64,000 bases of DNA from Trabulsiella odontotermitis (GTDB lineage: Bacteria > Pseudomonadota > Gammaproteobacteria > Enterobacterales > Enterobacteriaceae), in NCBI RefSeq assembly GCF_030053895.1, contig NZ_CP125781.1:2108001-2172000 (forward strand). The letters are read 5' to 3'. Below the pieces are notes generated by a model that saw only the letters and a program-made list of their open reading frames with translations, searched no databases and was not told where the DNA came from. Shown piece after piece: positions 8,295 through 17,280 of the stretch (position 1 is its first letter; each line of letters opens with the position of its first letter). Position numbers and translations under genes: made by a program.

Positions 8295-8927
8295 TTATAG
8301 CCAGTTTTCCAGCAACATACAGCGACCGTTCGCCGGAATGTCGGCGACATCATGCGTCACCAGCACCACCGGGATCGCCAGCCGCGTCAGCTCAGAAAAC
8401 ACCCACTGGCGAAAGCTTTCGCGCAGGGAAACATCGAGGCGACTGAAAGGCTCATCCAGCAGCAGTGCGGCAGGTTGCGCCAGCATCGCCCGTAACAGGC
8501 TGACGCGCGCCCGTTGCCCGCCGGAGAGCGTCGCCGGGTCGCGATGATAAAATCCGGTCAGTTCTGCCTGTTCCAGCGCCGCTTCAACGCGGGCTTTACG
8601 CTCTGCGCCTTTGATCATTGCGGGCAGCGCCAGCAGCAGATTTTGCCCGACGCTGAAGTGGTCAAACAGCAGCGCATCCTGAAACAGAATGCCGATTTCC
8701 CGCGCCTGCGTCGGTAGCGTATCGCGGCGGCGATCGTTGAGCCATAATTCGCCCTGCGCCTGAAACGCGGCAGGCAGCGCACCTGCCATCCACGCGAACA
8801 GCGTTGATTTACCGCTGCCGGAAGCGCCCATTAGCGTCAGGATTTCGCCAGGCGCAACGCGGAAATTGACGTTGCGCAGCAGCGGCGTACCGTTAAGGGT
8901 CAGGGTGGTGTTTTTGACGATGAGCAT
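8295..8927 (-). CDS. ynjD: ABC transporter ATP-binding protein YnjD
   Basis: ATPase subunit of the YnjBCD importer, cytoplasmic side of the inner membrane. 210 aa. Walker A is GASGSGKST, the ABC signature is LSGGQRARVSLLRA, and Walker B is LLLDEPFSRLD. The ATG at 8927 shares its A with the TGA stop of ynjC, which fixes the start; a longer frame upstream of it is ynjC read out of frame. The transported substrate is unknown; the family (Fe3+/thiamine/polyamine-type transporters) gives only a broad hint. Confidence 0.94.
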   Translation of the reverse strand: MLIVKNTTLTLNGTPLLRNVNFRVAPGEILTLMGASGSGKSTLFAWMAGALPAAFQAQGELWLNDRRRDTLPTQAREIGILFQDALLFDHFSVGQNLLLALPAMIKGAERKARVEAALEQAELTGFYHRDPATLSGGQRARVSLLRAMLAQPAALLLDEPFSRLDVSLRESFRQWVFSELTRLAIPVVLVTHDVADIPANGRCMLLENWL

Positions 8928-10462
8928 CAGCGTAAACCTTGTCGGTAGTGCCCGAGCCAACGAGCGAGCAGGGCGGTCAGGGCGAAAATCAGCGCCGGCA
9001 GCAGGAGCTGCCAGAGCGACAGCAGCGCCAGCAGATGCATATCGCCGCCGCTGCTTTGCGCCACCGCGTCGGTGGTCAGCGTTGGAACGCGCCCGGCGCC
9101 CAGCCACAGGCTCGGTAAATATTGTGCAATGCTGACCGAAAAACCTATCGCCAGTGCGGCAAGCAACGGACGCAGCAGCAGCGGACATTTGATCCACAGA
9201 AAGATGCGCCCCTGCTGCCAGCCGAGCGTGCGGGCAATCAGCAACAGGCGTGGGTCGATACGTTGCCACGCCGGGCGCAGGACAAACAGCATCCACGGGA
9301 TCACCCACAACAGATGCCCCCAGAATACCGCAAGAAAGGTGCCGTCGAGCCAGGCGTTCAGTGCGAGGCGATATTGCCCGGCGACCAGCGGCAGCGCAGG
9401 TAACAACAATGGCAGCCAGAGCAGCGGGGTAAGACGCGCCAGTCCCCATTCGAGCCACAGCAGGCAGAGCACGGCGCCTGTCAGCGCCGTCAGCGTTGCC
9501 AGCGCCAGGCTGTTCATCAGGCTGTCGCTGGTGGGGAGATGGAATTGCGCCAGCAGTAGCAATACCAGCGCGCACAGCAGTCCGCTGAACGGAAGCAGGG
9601 CGGTTAGGCCACGACCCGGCCATACCATGCGATTCTGGTGACGACGGCCGCGAAAATCAGGCACCCGGCGCTGCCAGAGCCGCCAGAAACCCCACCCCGA
9701 CAGCACAAGTGTGGCCAGCAACAGTAGCAGGATCAGACACGCCAGCGCGCCTTTTGCCTGTTGCGACGGATCGCCCTGACTGAGCCACGTCCAGGCGAGT
9801 ACCGCCAGCGTCGGCGGATTACCCGGCCCTAAAATCAGCGCCACATCCACCGCTGACAGCGTCCAGGCGGCGGTAGCGACCAGCACCAGCCCCAGCGCGG
9901 GAGCGATGGCCGGCAGGATCAGATACCACAGGCACTGCCAGTGGCTGTAGCCCTGGCTTTTCAGCACCAGCGTCTGCTGCGCCAGCCGGGTTTCGCCGAG
10001 TACGCCGTACATCGCCCAGAGAATAAATCCGCTCTCTTTGACCGCCAGCGCCAGCCCCAGCCCGATACCATAACGGTCAACCATGGGAGTGCAGACATGG
10101 CAGATCTGAAACAACCAGCCGCCTTCGGCAAACAGCAACAGCGCGCTGGCGGCAAAGGCCACGTGCGGCACCGCCAGCAGCAACGGCAAGCGGGAAACCA
10201 GCGTTTGCCAGCCATTCCCCGGCCAGCATACGGCGATGGCGGTCAGCGCGAGCGCCAGCGCGCCGAAAACCGCAATGCCTGTCGAAACCAGTGTGGCGGC
10301 GAGCGCCTGCCAGAGTTGCGGGTCAGCGAACAACACCTGCCAGTGGCGCAGCGACAGTGCTGGTTCGGTCATCAGTCTCAGTGCTGGCAACAACGGCGCA
10401 TAGATGACTACTATGGCCCCGACAACCAGCAGCGTCAGTGCGTACCGTAGCGGCGTAGCCAT
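8927..10462 (-). CDS. ynjC: ABC transporter permease YnjC
   Basis: Two-domain inner-membrane permease of the YnjBCD system, 511 aa as in E. coli. It has about twelve hydrophobic segments and two BPD_transp_1-type loops, one with LGPGNPPTLAVLAWTWLSQG in each-half position typical of ferric/thiamine permeases and one with LWLGAGRVPTLTTDAVAQSS near the end. MATPLRYALTLL is the family start; GGAGCAGGA lies just upstream of the ATG at 10462. It overlaps the end of ynjB by 28 bases, so expression is coupled. Confidence 0.93.
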   Translation of the reverse strand: MATPLRYALTLLVVGAIVVIYAPLLPALRLMTEPALSLRHWQVLFADPQLWQALAATLVSTGIAVFGALALALTAIAVCWPGNGWQTLVSRLPLLLAVPHVAFAASALLLFAEGGWLFQICHVCTPMVDRYGIGLGLALAVKESGFILWAMYGVLGETRLAQQTLVLKSQGYSHWQCLWYLILPAIAPALGLVLVATAAWTLSAVDVALILGPGNPPTLAVLAWTWLSQGDPSQQAKGALACLILLLLLATLVLSGWGFWRLWQRRVPDFRGRRHQNRMVWPGRGLTALLPFSGLLCALVLLLLAQFHLPTSDSLMNSLALATLTALTGAVLCLLWLEWGLARLTPLLWLPLLLPALPLVAGQYRLALNAWLDGTFLAVFWGHLLWVIPWMLFVLRPAWQRIDPRLLLIARTLGWQQGRIFLWIKCPLLLRPLLAALAIGFSVSIAQYLPSLWLGAGRVPTLTTDAVAQSSGGDMHLLALLSLWQLLLPALIFALTALLARWLGHYRQGLR

Positions 10463-11607
10463 TCCTGCTCCAGCGCGTTCACCCACAATGCGTGAGGTTC
10501 TGCCAGCACGGGTGGCGCATGCGGTGGCAGGCGAGATTCCAGCACGTTACGCTGCGTGTCCGGCAGTGCTTGCGGGTCGAGCACCGAAGGATCGCCCCAG
10601 ACCGCCGGGTCGGATTTGCGTAACTGCGCTTCTGGCGACAACAGGAAGTTCGCTACTACCTGCGCCCCCGCCGCGGCGCTGGCGTTTACAGGAATAGTCA
10701 CAAAATGCACATTGCCGATCATGCCGTCGCGAAAGCCAAAGCTGTAACTGTCTTTCGGCAGATCGCCGCTGGCGATCCTCTGTTGTGCATGCATCGGGTT
10801 GAAGGTCAGTGAAAGCCGCAGCGTGCCTTGCGCCAGCATTTGATCCATGCGCGCGGGCGAGGCCGGAAAATCGCGACCGTCGCGCCATAAGTAAGGATGG
10901 AGTTTATCGAGATACGTCCAAAGTGACGCTGTCACGCGCGCAAACGTCGCAGGCTGCGGCGGTTTTTTCAGCGCAGCGGGATCGTCGGTCAGCGTCAGCA
11001 ACAATTGTTCGAGGAACGCGGTCGCGGTAAAGTCGGGCGGACGAGGATAGCTCACTGTGCCGGGGTGTTCAGCCGCGAACTGCAACAGCGCAGCGGGAGA
11101 ATCAGGCGGCGTCGGCGTTTCACCCTGACGGGCGATAAAGGTCAGTTGCGCGCTGCCCCAGGGTGATTCCGCGCCCTCGACAGGCACTGAAAAATCTTCA
11201 CGCACCGGTTTTTTGGTATCGACATTACGCCAGTTTGGCAGTGTTTCCGACCAGCCGGTATGCACCAGTCCGGCCTCTTTCAGTGTTCGGAAGTTCTCGC
11301 CATTCACCCACAACAAATCGACGGAACCGCGAGTTTTGCGCCCCGCCTGCACCTCAGCCTGAATACGTTTCACACTGTCCGCCGCATCGGCAATCGGCAC
11401 AATGCGCAGGTCAATGGCGTAATCGCGCTTCACTTCGCCCCGTACCCAGTCGAGATAACGATTAACCGCCGGATCGCCGCCCCAGGCGTTGAACCAGACG
11501 GTCTGACCCTGCGCTTCCTGTTTGACAGTCTGCCAGTTATCAGCAGCCAGTGAATGGCCTGTGAACAACAGACCGACGGAGAAGAGACAATAACGCACAC
11601 GGCGCAT
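10435..11607 (-). CDS. ynjB: ABC transporter periplasmic binding protein YnjB
   Basis: Extracellular solute-binding protein, 390 aa, with a signal peptide (to about SLAA before DNWQTV). The body WFNAWGGDPAVNRYLDWV and the later LLWVNGENFRTLKEAGL are the characteristic segments of the YnjB family, which resembles spermidine/putrescine- and thiamine-type binding proteins. The ligand is not known. The gene lies 9 bases downstream of the TVP38-family gene and overlaps ynjC, forming a run xthA - TVP38 - ynjB - ynjC - ynjD - ynjE on the minus strand. Confidence 0.92.
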   Translation of the reverse strand: MRRVRYCLFSVGLLFTGHSLAADNWQTVKQEAQGQTVWFNAWGGDPAVNRYLDWVRGEVKRDYAIDLRIVPIADAADSVKRIQAEVQAGRKTRGSVDLLWVNGENFRTLKEAGLVHTGWSETLPNWRNVDTKKPVREDFSVPVEGAESPWGSAQLTFIARQGETPTPPDSPAALLQFAAEHPGTVSYPRPPDFTATAFLEQLLLTLTDDPAALKKPPQPATFARVTASLWTYLDKLHPYLWRDGRDFPASPARMDQMLAQGTLRLSLTFNPMHAQQRIASGDLPKDSYSFGFRDGMIGNVHFVTIPVNASAAAGAQVVANFLLSPEAQLRKSDPAVWGDPSVLDPQALPDTQRNVLESRLPPHAPPVLAEPHALWVNALEQEWLRRYGTH

Positions 11608-11616
11608 AATGCATCC

Positions 11617-12291
11617 TTACTGTTGAATAAAGCGTGCCATCAGCTTGCGGGAGATCAGCGGCAACAGGCCGATCAGCGCAAACGCCAGCAGCATCGCGGG
11701 GGAAAGAATATCCTGTAACGTATCAAGATTTCCAAGCTGTCGCCCGGCATTCACATACACCACCGTGGCGGGGAGCATGCCGAGCTGGCTGACCCACCAG
11801 TAACGGGCGATGCCGAGGCGCGTCACCCCGGCCAGCAGGTTCACCAGGAAAAAGGGAAACAGCGGCATCAGGCGCAGGGCGAAGAGATAAAACGCGCCGT
11901 CGCGCGCCATGCCCGCATTGACGGTATTCATCTGTCCGGGAAAGCGCCGGGCAACGCTGTCGGCCAGCAGATAGCGGCTGACCAGCATCGCCAGCGTCGC
12001 ACCTGCGGTGGAGGCAAAAGAAATCACGATGAGCGCCAGCCAGAAGGGAAACAGCGAGCCGCCGAGCAGCGTCAACAGTGCCGCGCCGGGAATTGATAAT
12101 GCAGACACCAGCACATAGAGAAAAAAATAGAGCACCACCCCCGCCAGCGGATGCTGGCTGAACCCTTCAGCGAGAGCGGCGTGGGAGTGTTGCAGGGCGC
12201 TAAGGGAAAGCAGATTGCGGGGCATCAGGGCGATCCCCGCAACGATACAGACCATCAGTACGACCAGCAGCAGGATTTTACGGCGCTTCAA
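11617..12291 (-). CDS. TVP38/TMEM64-family inner-membrane protein (YdjX/YdjZ-like)
   Basis: DedA-superfamily membrane protein, 224 aa, with about five or six hydrophobic segments. The family motif appears as LSIPGAALLTLLGGSLFPFW, and the second half has FALRLMPLFPFFLVNLLAGV. The function of these proteins is unsettled (membrane lipid or selenite-related roles have been suggested for relatives). E. coli has ydjX, ydjY and ydjZ here; only one TVP38 gene is present in this window, so I do not assign a symbol. It is 6 bases downstream of xthA and 9 bases upstream of ynjB. Confidence 0.88.
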   Translation of the reverse strand: MKRRKILLLVVLMVCIVAGIALMPRNLLSLSALQHSHAALAEGFSQHPLAGVVLYFFLYVLVSALSIPGAALLTLLGGSLFPFWLALIVISFASTAGATLAMLVSRYLLADSVARRFPGQMNTVNAGMARDGAFYLFALRLMPLFPFFLVNLLAGVTRLGIARYWWVSQLGMLPATVVYVNAGRQLGNLDTLQDILSPAMLLAFALIGLLPLISRKLMARFIQQ

Positions 12292-12297
12292 CGGCGT

Positions 12298-13107
12298 TTA
12301 TTTTCCTTTAAAGGTCGCCCACACCGGCGCATGGTCGGACGGTTTTTCCATGCTGCGGATGTCGTAGTCGATACCGGTTTCAACACAGTGCTGCGCCAGC
12401 GGTGAACTTGCCAGCAGCAGGTCGATGCGCAGACCGCGGTTGTCATCAAACCCTTTTGAACGGTAATCGAACCACGAGAAACGATCCTGAGTTTCCGGGT
12501 TCGCGTGACGGAAGGTATCCACCAGCCCCCAGCCGAGCAGGCGCTCCATCCACTCGCGCTCTTCCGGCAGGAACGAACATTTACCGGTGCGCAGCCAGCG
12601 CTTGCGGTTTTCATCGCCAATCCCGATATCCAGATCCGTCGGGCTGATATTCATGTCACCCATGATCAGCACCGGGTTTTCTCTTTTCAGTTCGCCGTCG
12701 AGGTAGTTCTGCAGGTTTTGGTAGAACTTCTCTTTCGCCGGGAACTTGATGGGGTGGTCGCGGCTTTCGCCCTGCGGAAAATAGCCGTTGATCACTGTGA
12801 CGTTGCCTAATGGCGAGGGGATTTCCGCCATGATGATGCGGCGTTGAGCTTCTTCGCCATCATCAGGAAAACCGCGGCGTACGAAAACCGGCGTCTCTTT
12901 GGTGAGCAGCGCCACGCCATAGTGACCTTTCTGTCCGTGATAAAAGACGTTATAGCCGAGCTTCGCCACCTCTTCGAGCGGGAACATGTCGTCGTGAACT
13001 TTAGTCTCCTGCAGACCGATCACGTCCGGCTGATGCTTTTCGACGATGGCTTCCAGTTGATGAGGACGGGCGCGCAGGCCGTTGATATTAAAAGAGACAA
13101 ATTTCAT
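12298..13107 (-). CDS. xthA: Exonuclease III
   Basis: DNA repair AP endonuclease and 3'-5' exonuclease of the cytoplasm. 269 aa (E. coli 268). The exonuclease III fold is shown by MKFVSFNINGLRARP (Asn7), GLQETK (Glu34), GDMNISPTDLD and the C-terminal SDHAPVWATF with the catalytic histidine. ATG 13107 is used in place of 13119 because it gives the conserved N-terminus. The upstream region is shared with the divergent astC operon. Confidence 0.97.
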   Translation of the reverse strand: MKFVSFNINGLRARPHQLEAIVEKHQPDVIGLQETKVHDDMFPLEEVAKLGYNVFYHGQKGHYGVALLTKETPVFVRRGFPDDGEEAQRRIIMAEIPSPLGNVTVINGYFPQGESRDHPIKFPAKEKFYQNLQNYLDGELKRENPVLIMGDMNISPTDLDIGIGDENRKRWLRTGKCSFLPEEREWMERLLGWGLVDTFRHANPETQDRFSWFDYRSKGFDDNRGLRIDLLLASSPLAQHCVETGIDYDIRSMEKPSDHAPVWATFKGK

Positions 13108-13207
13108 AGTCGCTGCCACTGTGCAAGGTGAATAGTGAGGGGATGGTAGCAGAATTTCCCCCGTCTGGCCTCATCGGCCGCAGAGTTTCTGCGCTGAGTG
13201 TTGAGGT

Positions 13208-13230
13208 AATGATTGCAGCGCGCAATCATT
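13208..13230. promoter_or_regulatory. Perfect 9-bp inverted repeat in the xthA-astC divergent region
   Basis: AATGATTGC, a 5-base spacer, then its exact complement GCAATCATT. It sits about 100 bases upstream of xthA and just before the NtrC-like site. Without a T-run and lying upstream of both genes, it looks like an operator rather than a terminator. I do not recognise the protein. Confidence 0.5.
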
Positions 13231-13248
13231 GCCCCTTTCTGAAGCATA

Positions 13249-13265
13249 TGCCCCACTTTGGGGCA
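13249..13265. promoter_or_regulatory. NtrC-type enhancer site upstream of astC
   Basis: TGCCCCACTTTGGGGCA is a perfect dyad that matches the NtrC consensus TGCACCAnnnTGGTGCA at all but two symmetric positions. It is about 210 bases upstream of the sigma54 promoter, a usual distance for NtrC enhancers. Nitrogen control of ast by NtrC is established in E. coli; the site here is inferred from sequence. Confidence 0.65.
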
Positions 13266-13337
13266 CTTTTCCGCGGCAAATTTCGCAGGCGATCACAAAT
13301 CACGAATTAAGTTTTGCTAATGCATAATGTTGCGATT

Positions 13338-13352
13338 ATTAGCATTGCTAAT
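13338..13352. promoter_or_regulatory. ATTAGCATTGCTAAT dyad in the astC upstream region
   Basis: A perfect 7-1-7 palindrome. The sequence TTGCTAATGC occurs here (13345-13354) and again at 13314-13323, exactly 31 bases apart, about three helical turns. This spacing suggests two sites on one DNA face for the same protein. E. coli ast is also controlled by ArgR, but these do not look like ArgR boxes. Confidence 0.45.
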
Positions 13353-13463
13353 GCCTTATTATGTGGTTTTATGCACTTTTTATGCAATTTATGTGAATAG
13401 CGTCAGGTCGTAACTCATTGATTTCATGTTGTCACCTTCTGGTTATGCACTTTTAACGCTGGC

Positions 13464-13480
13464 TGGCACGAACTGTGCAA
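13464..13480 (+). promoter_or_regulatory. Sigma54 promoter of the ast operon
   Basis: TGGCACGAACTGTGCAA has the invariant GG and GC elements separated by 10 bases, as in the consensus TGGCACN5TTGCA. The predicted transcript starts near 13490, giving a leader of about 64 bases before astC, similar to E. coli. Between 13108 and 13553 there is no gene. Confidence 0.85.
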
Positions 13481-13553
13481 TCTACATTTACAGCGCAAAC
13501 ACACCATAATATTTAACATTATTGAAACTTTTAATTTACCGGAAGAGGTCACT

Positions 13554-14774
13554 ATGTCTCAGTCAATTACGCGTAATAATTTTGATGAATGGATGATGCC
13601 GGTTTACGCTCCGGCGGCCTTTATACCGGTACGCGGAAAGGGTTCACGCCTGTGGGATCAGCAGGGTAAAGAGTACATCGATTTTGCCGGTGGGATCGCT
13701 GTTAACGCGCTCGGCCATGCGCATCCGGTGATGATCAACGCGCTCACCGAACAGGCGAACAAGTTCTGGCACACCGGCAACGGCTACACCAATGAACCTG
13801 CGCTGCGTCTGGCGAAACAGCTGATTGACGCCACCTTTGCCGAGCGCGTGTTCTTCTGTAACTCCGGCGCGGAAGCCAACGAAGCGGCGCTGAAGCTGGC
13901 GCGCAAATATGCCCATGACCATTACGGTACGCAGAAAAGCGGTATCGTGGCGTTTAAAAACGCGTTTCACGGTCGCACACTGTTCACCGTTTCAGCGGGC
14001 GGACAGCCTTCCTATTCACAGGATTTTTCCCCGTTGCCGCCGGACATCAGCCATGCGATTTACAACAATCTGGACTCTGCCCGCGAACTGATTAATGACA
14101 ACACCTGCGCGGTGATTGTTGAGCCGATGCAGGGTGAAGGCGGCGTGGTTCCGGCGGATCCGGCGTTTCTCAAAGGGCTGCGCGAGCTGTGCGACCAGTA
14201 CAACGCACTGCTGATTTTTGACGAGGTACAGACCGGCGTTGGCCGCACTGGCGAGCTGTATGCCTACATGCATTACGGCGTGACGCCGGATGTGCTGTCC
14301 ACCGCTAAAGCGCTGGGTGGCGGTTTCCCGGTGGGCGCGGTGCTGGCCACTGAAAAATGTGCCAGCGTGATGACCGTTGGCACCCACGGCACCACCTACG
14401 GCGGCAATCCGCTGGCGAGCGCAGTGGCCGGTGCCGTCTTTTCGGTTATTAATACCCGCGAGGTGCTGAACGGCGTTAAGCAGCGCCACCAGTGGTTTAC
14501 TGAGCGCCTGCAGGCGATCAACACCCGTCTCGGCCTGTTCAATGAGATTCGCGGCATGGGGCTGCTGATTGGCTGCGTGCTGAAAGACGAGTATGCCGGA
14601 AAAGCGAAAGCCATCAGCCAGCAAGCGGCAGAAGAAGGGCTGATGATCCTGATTGCCGGCGCGAACGTTGTGCGTTTCGCCCCGGCGCTGATTATCAGTG
14701 AAGAAGAAGTTAACAGCGGTCTCGATCGCTTTGAGCGTGCCTGTGAACACTTCCTGAAAGGAGCGACATCATGA
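13554..14774 (+). CDS. astC: Succinylornithine transaminase AstC
   Basis: Third enzyme of the arginine succinyltransferase pathway: succinylornithine plus 2-oxoglutarate give succinylglutamate semialdehyde and glutamate, with PLP. It can also act on acetylornithine. 406 aa as in E. coli. The PLP lysine is Lys252 in STAKALGGGFPVGA; the cofactor aspartate lies in IFDEVQTGVGRTG. RBS GGAAGAGG precedes the ATG. First gene of astCADBE; its stop overlaps the start of astA by 4 bases (ATGA). Confidence 0.97.
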   Translation: MSQSITRNNFDEWMMPVYAPAAFIPVRGKGSRLWDQQGKEYIDFAGGIAVNALGHAHPVMINALTEQANKFWHTGNGYTNEPALRLAKQLIDATFAERVFFCNSGAEANEAALKLARKYAHDHYGTQKSGIVAFKNAFHGRTLFTVSAGGQPSYSQDFSPLPPDISHAIYNNLDSARELINDNTCAVIVEPMQGEGGVVPADPAFLKGLRELCDQYNALLIFDEVQTGVGRTGELYAYMHYGVTPDVLSTAKALGGGFPVGAVLATEKCASVMTVGTHGTTYGGNPLASAVAGAVFSVINTREVLNGVKQRHQWFTERLQAINTRLGLFNEIRGMGLLIGCVLKDEYAGKAKAISQQAAEEGLMILIAGANVVRFAPALIISEEEVNSGLDRFERACEHFLKGATS

Positions 14775-15805
14775 TGGTGATTCGTCCGGTCGGGCGAGAG
14801 GATTTGCCGGGACTGATGACACTGGCAGGGAAAACCGGCGGCGGGCTGACCTCGCTTCCTGCGGATGAAAAAACGCTGTCGGCGCGAATCGAACGTGCGC
14901 AGAAAACCTGGGAAGGCACGTTGCCGAAGGGCGAGCAGGGCTATGTGTTTGTGCTCGAAGACACCGACAGTGGCGCGGTGGCCGGGATTTGCGCCATCGA
15001 AGTGGCTGTCGGCCTGAACGATCCCTGGTACAACTATCGTGTCGGCACGTTGGTGCACGCTTCCAAAGAGCTGAACGTGTATAACGCGCTGCCAACGCTG
15101 TTTCTCAGTAACGATCATACTGGCAGCAGCGAACTCTGTACGCTGTTCCTCGACCCGGCGTGGCGCAAAGAGGGTAACGGCTATCTGCTGTCAAAGTCCC
15201 GCTTTATGTTTATGGCCGCGTTCCGCGACCACTTCAATGAAAAAGTGGTGGCTGAAATGCGCGGCGTGATTGACGAGCACGGCTATTCGCCGTTCTGGGA
15301 GAGCCTCGGGCAGCGCTTTTTCTCCATGGCGTTCTCCCGCGCCGACTACCTGTGCGGCACCGGGCAGAAAGCGTTCATTGCGGAACTGATGCCCAAGCAT
15401 CCGATCTACACCGATTTCCTCAGCGAAGAAGCCCGCGCGGTGATTGGCGACGTCCATCCGCAAACCGCACCGGCCCGGGCGGTACTGGAAAAAGAGGGCT
15501 TCCGCTATCGCAACTACATTGACATTTTCGACGGCGGCCCGACGCTGGAGTGCGATATCGACCGGGTTCGCGCGATCCGCAAAAGCCGGCTGGTGGAGGT
15601 TGTTGAAGGACAACCCGCGCCGGGCGAATGGCCTGCGTGTCTGGTGTCGAACGAACAGTATCAGCAGTTCCGCGCGATGCTGGTTAATGCTGATCCGCAC
15701 ACTGAACGGCTGGTACTGACCGGCAAACAACTGGATGCCCTGAAATGTCGTGCGGGTGACAAGGTTCGCCTGGTGCGCCTTTGCCCTGAGGAGAAAAAAT
15801 CATGA
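14771..15805 (+). CDS. astA: Arginine N-succinyltransferase AstA
   Basis: First step of the pathway, succinyl-CoA plus arginine to N2-succinylarginine, in the cytoplasm. 344 aa, same as E. coli, collinear over its whole length: MMVIRPVGREDLPGLM at the N-terminus, GLNDPWYNYRVGTLVHASKE, SSELCTLFLDP and TAPARAVLEKEGFRYRNY are all present. Overlaps astC and astD by 4 bases each, indicating translational coupling. Confidence 0.97.
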   Translation: MMVIRPVGREDLPGLMTLAGKTGGGLTSLPADEKTLSARIERAQKTWEGTLPKGEQGYVFVLEDTDSGAVAGICAIEVAVGLNDPWYNYRVGTLVHASKELNVYNALPTLFLSNDHTGSSELCTLFLDPAWRKEGNGYLLSKSRFMFMAAFRDHFNEKVVAEMRGVIDEHGYSPFWESLGQRFFSMAFSRADYLCGTGQKAFIAELMPKHPIYTDFLSEEARAVIGDVHPQTAPARAVLEKEGFRYRNYIDIFDGGPTLECDIDRVRAIRKSRLVEVVEGQPAPGEWPACLVSNEQYQQFRAMLVNADPHTERLVLTGKQLDALKCRAGDKVRLVRLCPEEKKS

Positions 15806-17280
15806 GTTTATGGATCAACGGTGACTGGGAAACCGGACGCGGGCAGACGCGTAACAAAACTAACCCGGTGACGCACGAAACGCTGTGGAGCGGCAGCGAT
15901 GCCGATGCGGAGCAGGTGGCGCAGGCGGTGACCGCCGCTCGTCGCGCTTTCCCGCAGTGGGCAAAACAGCCGTTTACCGTCCGCCAGGCGATCGCCGAAA
16001 AATTCGCCGGGTTGCTGGAAACCCACAAAATGGCGCTGACCGAAACCATCGCCAGCGAAACCGGCAAACCACGCTGGGAAGCGGCGACCGAAGTGGCGGC
16101 GATGATCAACAAAATCGCCATTTCGGTGAAGTCTTATCACAGCCGGACGGGCGAACAGGAGACGGCGATGGCGGATGGTGCTGCCACGCTGCGCCATCGT
16201 CCTCACGGCGTACTGGCGGTGTTTGGCCCGTATAACTTCCCCGGCCATTTGCCGAACGGACATATCGTTCCGGCGCTGCTGGCAGGAAATACCGTAGTGT
16301 TTAAGCCGAGTGAACTGACGCCGAAAAGCGGTGAAGTGGTGGTCAAACTCTGGGAACAGGCCGGGCTCCCGGCGGGTGTACTGAATCTGGTTCAGGGTGG
16401 TCGCGAAACTGGCGAAGCGTTAAGTGCCCAGGAGGGCATTGACGGTGTGCTGTTTACTGGCAGTTCCGCCACCGGTTTTCATCTGCATCGTCAACTGGCG
16501 GGGCAACCGCAAAAAATCCTCGCGCTGGAAATGGGTGGCAACAATCCGCTGATTGTCGACGACCCGGCCGATATCGACGCCGCCGTGCATCTGACCATCC
16601 AGTCGGCGTTTATTACCGCCGGGCAGCGTTGTACCTGCGCCCGCCGTTTGCTGGTTAAACGTGGCGAGCGTGGCGACGCGTTTCTTGCCCGTCTGGTGGA
16701 GGTCAGCCGCCGCTTAACGCCAGGGCGTTGGGATGCCGAGCCGCAGCCCTTTATGGGCGGGCTGATTTCTCCGCAGGCCGCGCAGCACGTGCATAAAGCG
16801 TGGCTGACGCACGTGGCTAACGGTGGCAGAACGCTGCTCGAACCCCGTTTGCTGGAAACCGACACCTCGCTGCTGACGCCGGGCATTATCGAGATGACTG
16901 GCGTGGCGAACGTTGCGGATGAAGAGGTCTTCGGGCCTCTGCTCTGCGTCTGGCGCTACGACACCTTTGATGAGGCGATCACCCAGGCCAACGCCACCCG
17001 TTACGGTCTGGCGTGCGGGCTGATTTCCCCGGATCGCGAGAAATTTGACCAGTTGCTGCTGGAAGCGCGCGCCGGGATCGTCAACTGGAACAAACCCCTG
17101 ACCGGTGCCGCCAGCACCGCGCCGTTCGGCGGCACTGGCGCTTCCGGCAATCATCGCCCGGGCGCGTGGTATGCCGCCGATTACTGTGCATGGCCGATGG
17201 CGAGTCTGGAATCGCCCGCCATTACGCTGCCGGAAACATTAAGCCCGGGGCTGGATTTTTCGCGTGAGGAAGGGTTATGA
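15802..17280 (+). CDS. astD: Succinylglutamate semialdehyde dehydrogenase AstD
   Basis: Fourth step: NAD-dependent oxidation of succinylglutamate semialdehyde to succinylglutamate. 492 aa aldehyde dehydrogenase. The NAD-binding region contains VFGPYNFPGHLPNGHI, the general-base glutamate (Glu243) lies in LEMGGNNP, and the nucleophile is Cys277 in TAGQRCTCARRL. Overlaps astA upstream and astB downstream by 4 bases each. Confidence 0.97.
   Translation: MSLWINGDWETGRGQTRNKTNPVTHETLWSGSDADAEQVAQAVTAARRAFPQWAKQPFTVRQAIAEKFAGLLETHKMALTETIASETGKPRWEAATEVAAMINKIAISVKSYHSRTGEQETAMADGAATLRHRPHGVLAVFGPYNFPGHLPNGHIVPALLAGNTVVFKPSELTPKSGEVVVKLWEQAGLPAGVLNLVQGGRETGEALSAQEGIDGVLFTGSSATGFHLHRQLAGQPQKILALEMGGNNPLIVDDPADIDAAVHLTIQSAFITAGQRCTCARRLLVKRGERGDAFLARLVEVSRRLTPGRWDAEPQPFMGGLISPQAAQHVHKAWLTHVANGGRTLLEPRLLETDTSLLTPGIIEMTGVANVADEEVFGPLLCVWRYDTFDEAITQANATRYGLACGLISPDREKFDQLLLEARAGIVNWNKPLTGAASTAPFGGTGASGNHRPGAWYAADYCAWPMASLESPAITLPETLSPGLDFSREEGL

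Noticed and set aside
8295..9623. A 442-codon frame containing ynjD
   Set aside because: The upstream part is ynjC in another frame; the ynjD start at 8927 is fixed by overlap with the ynjC stop.
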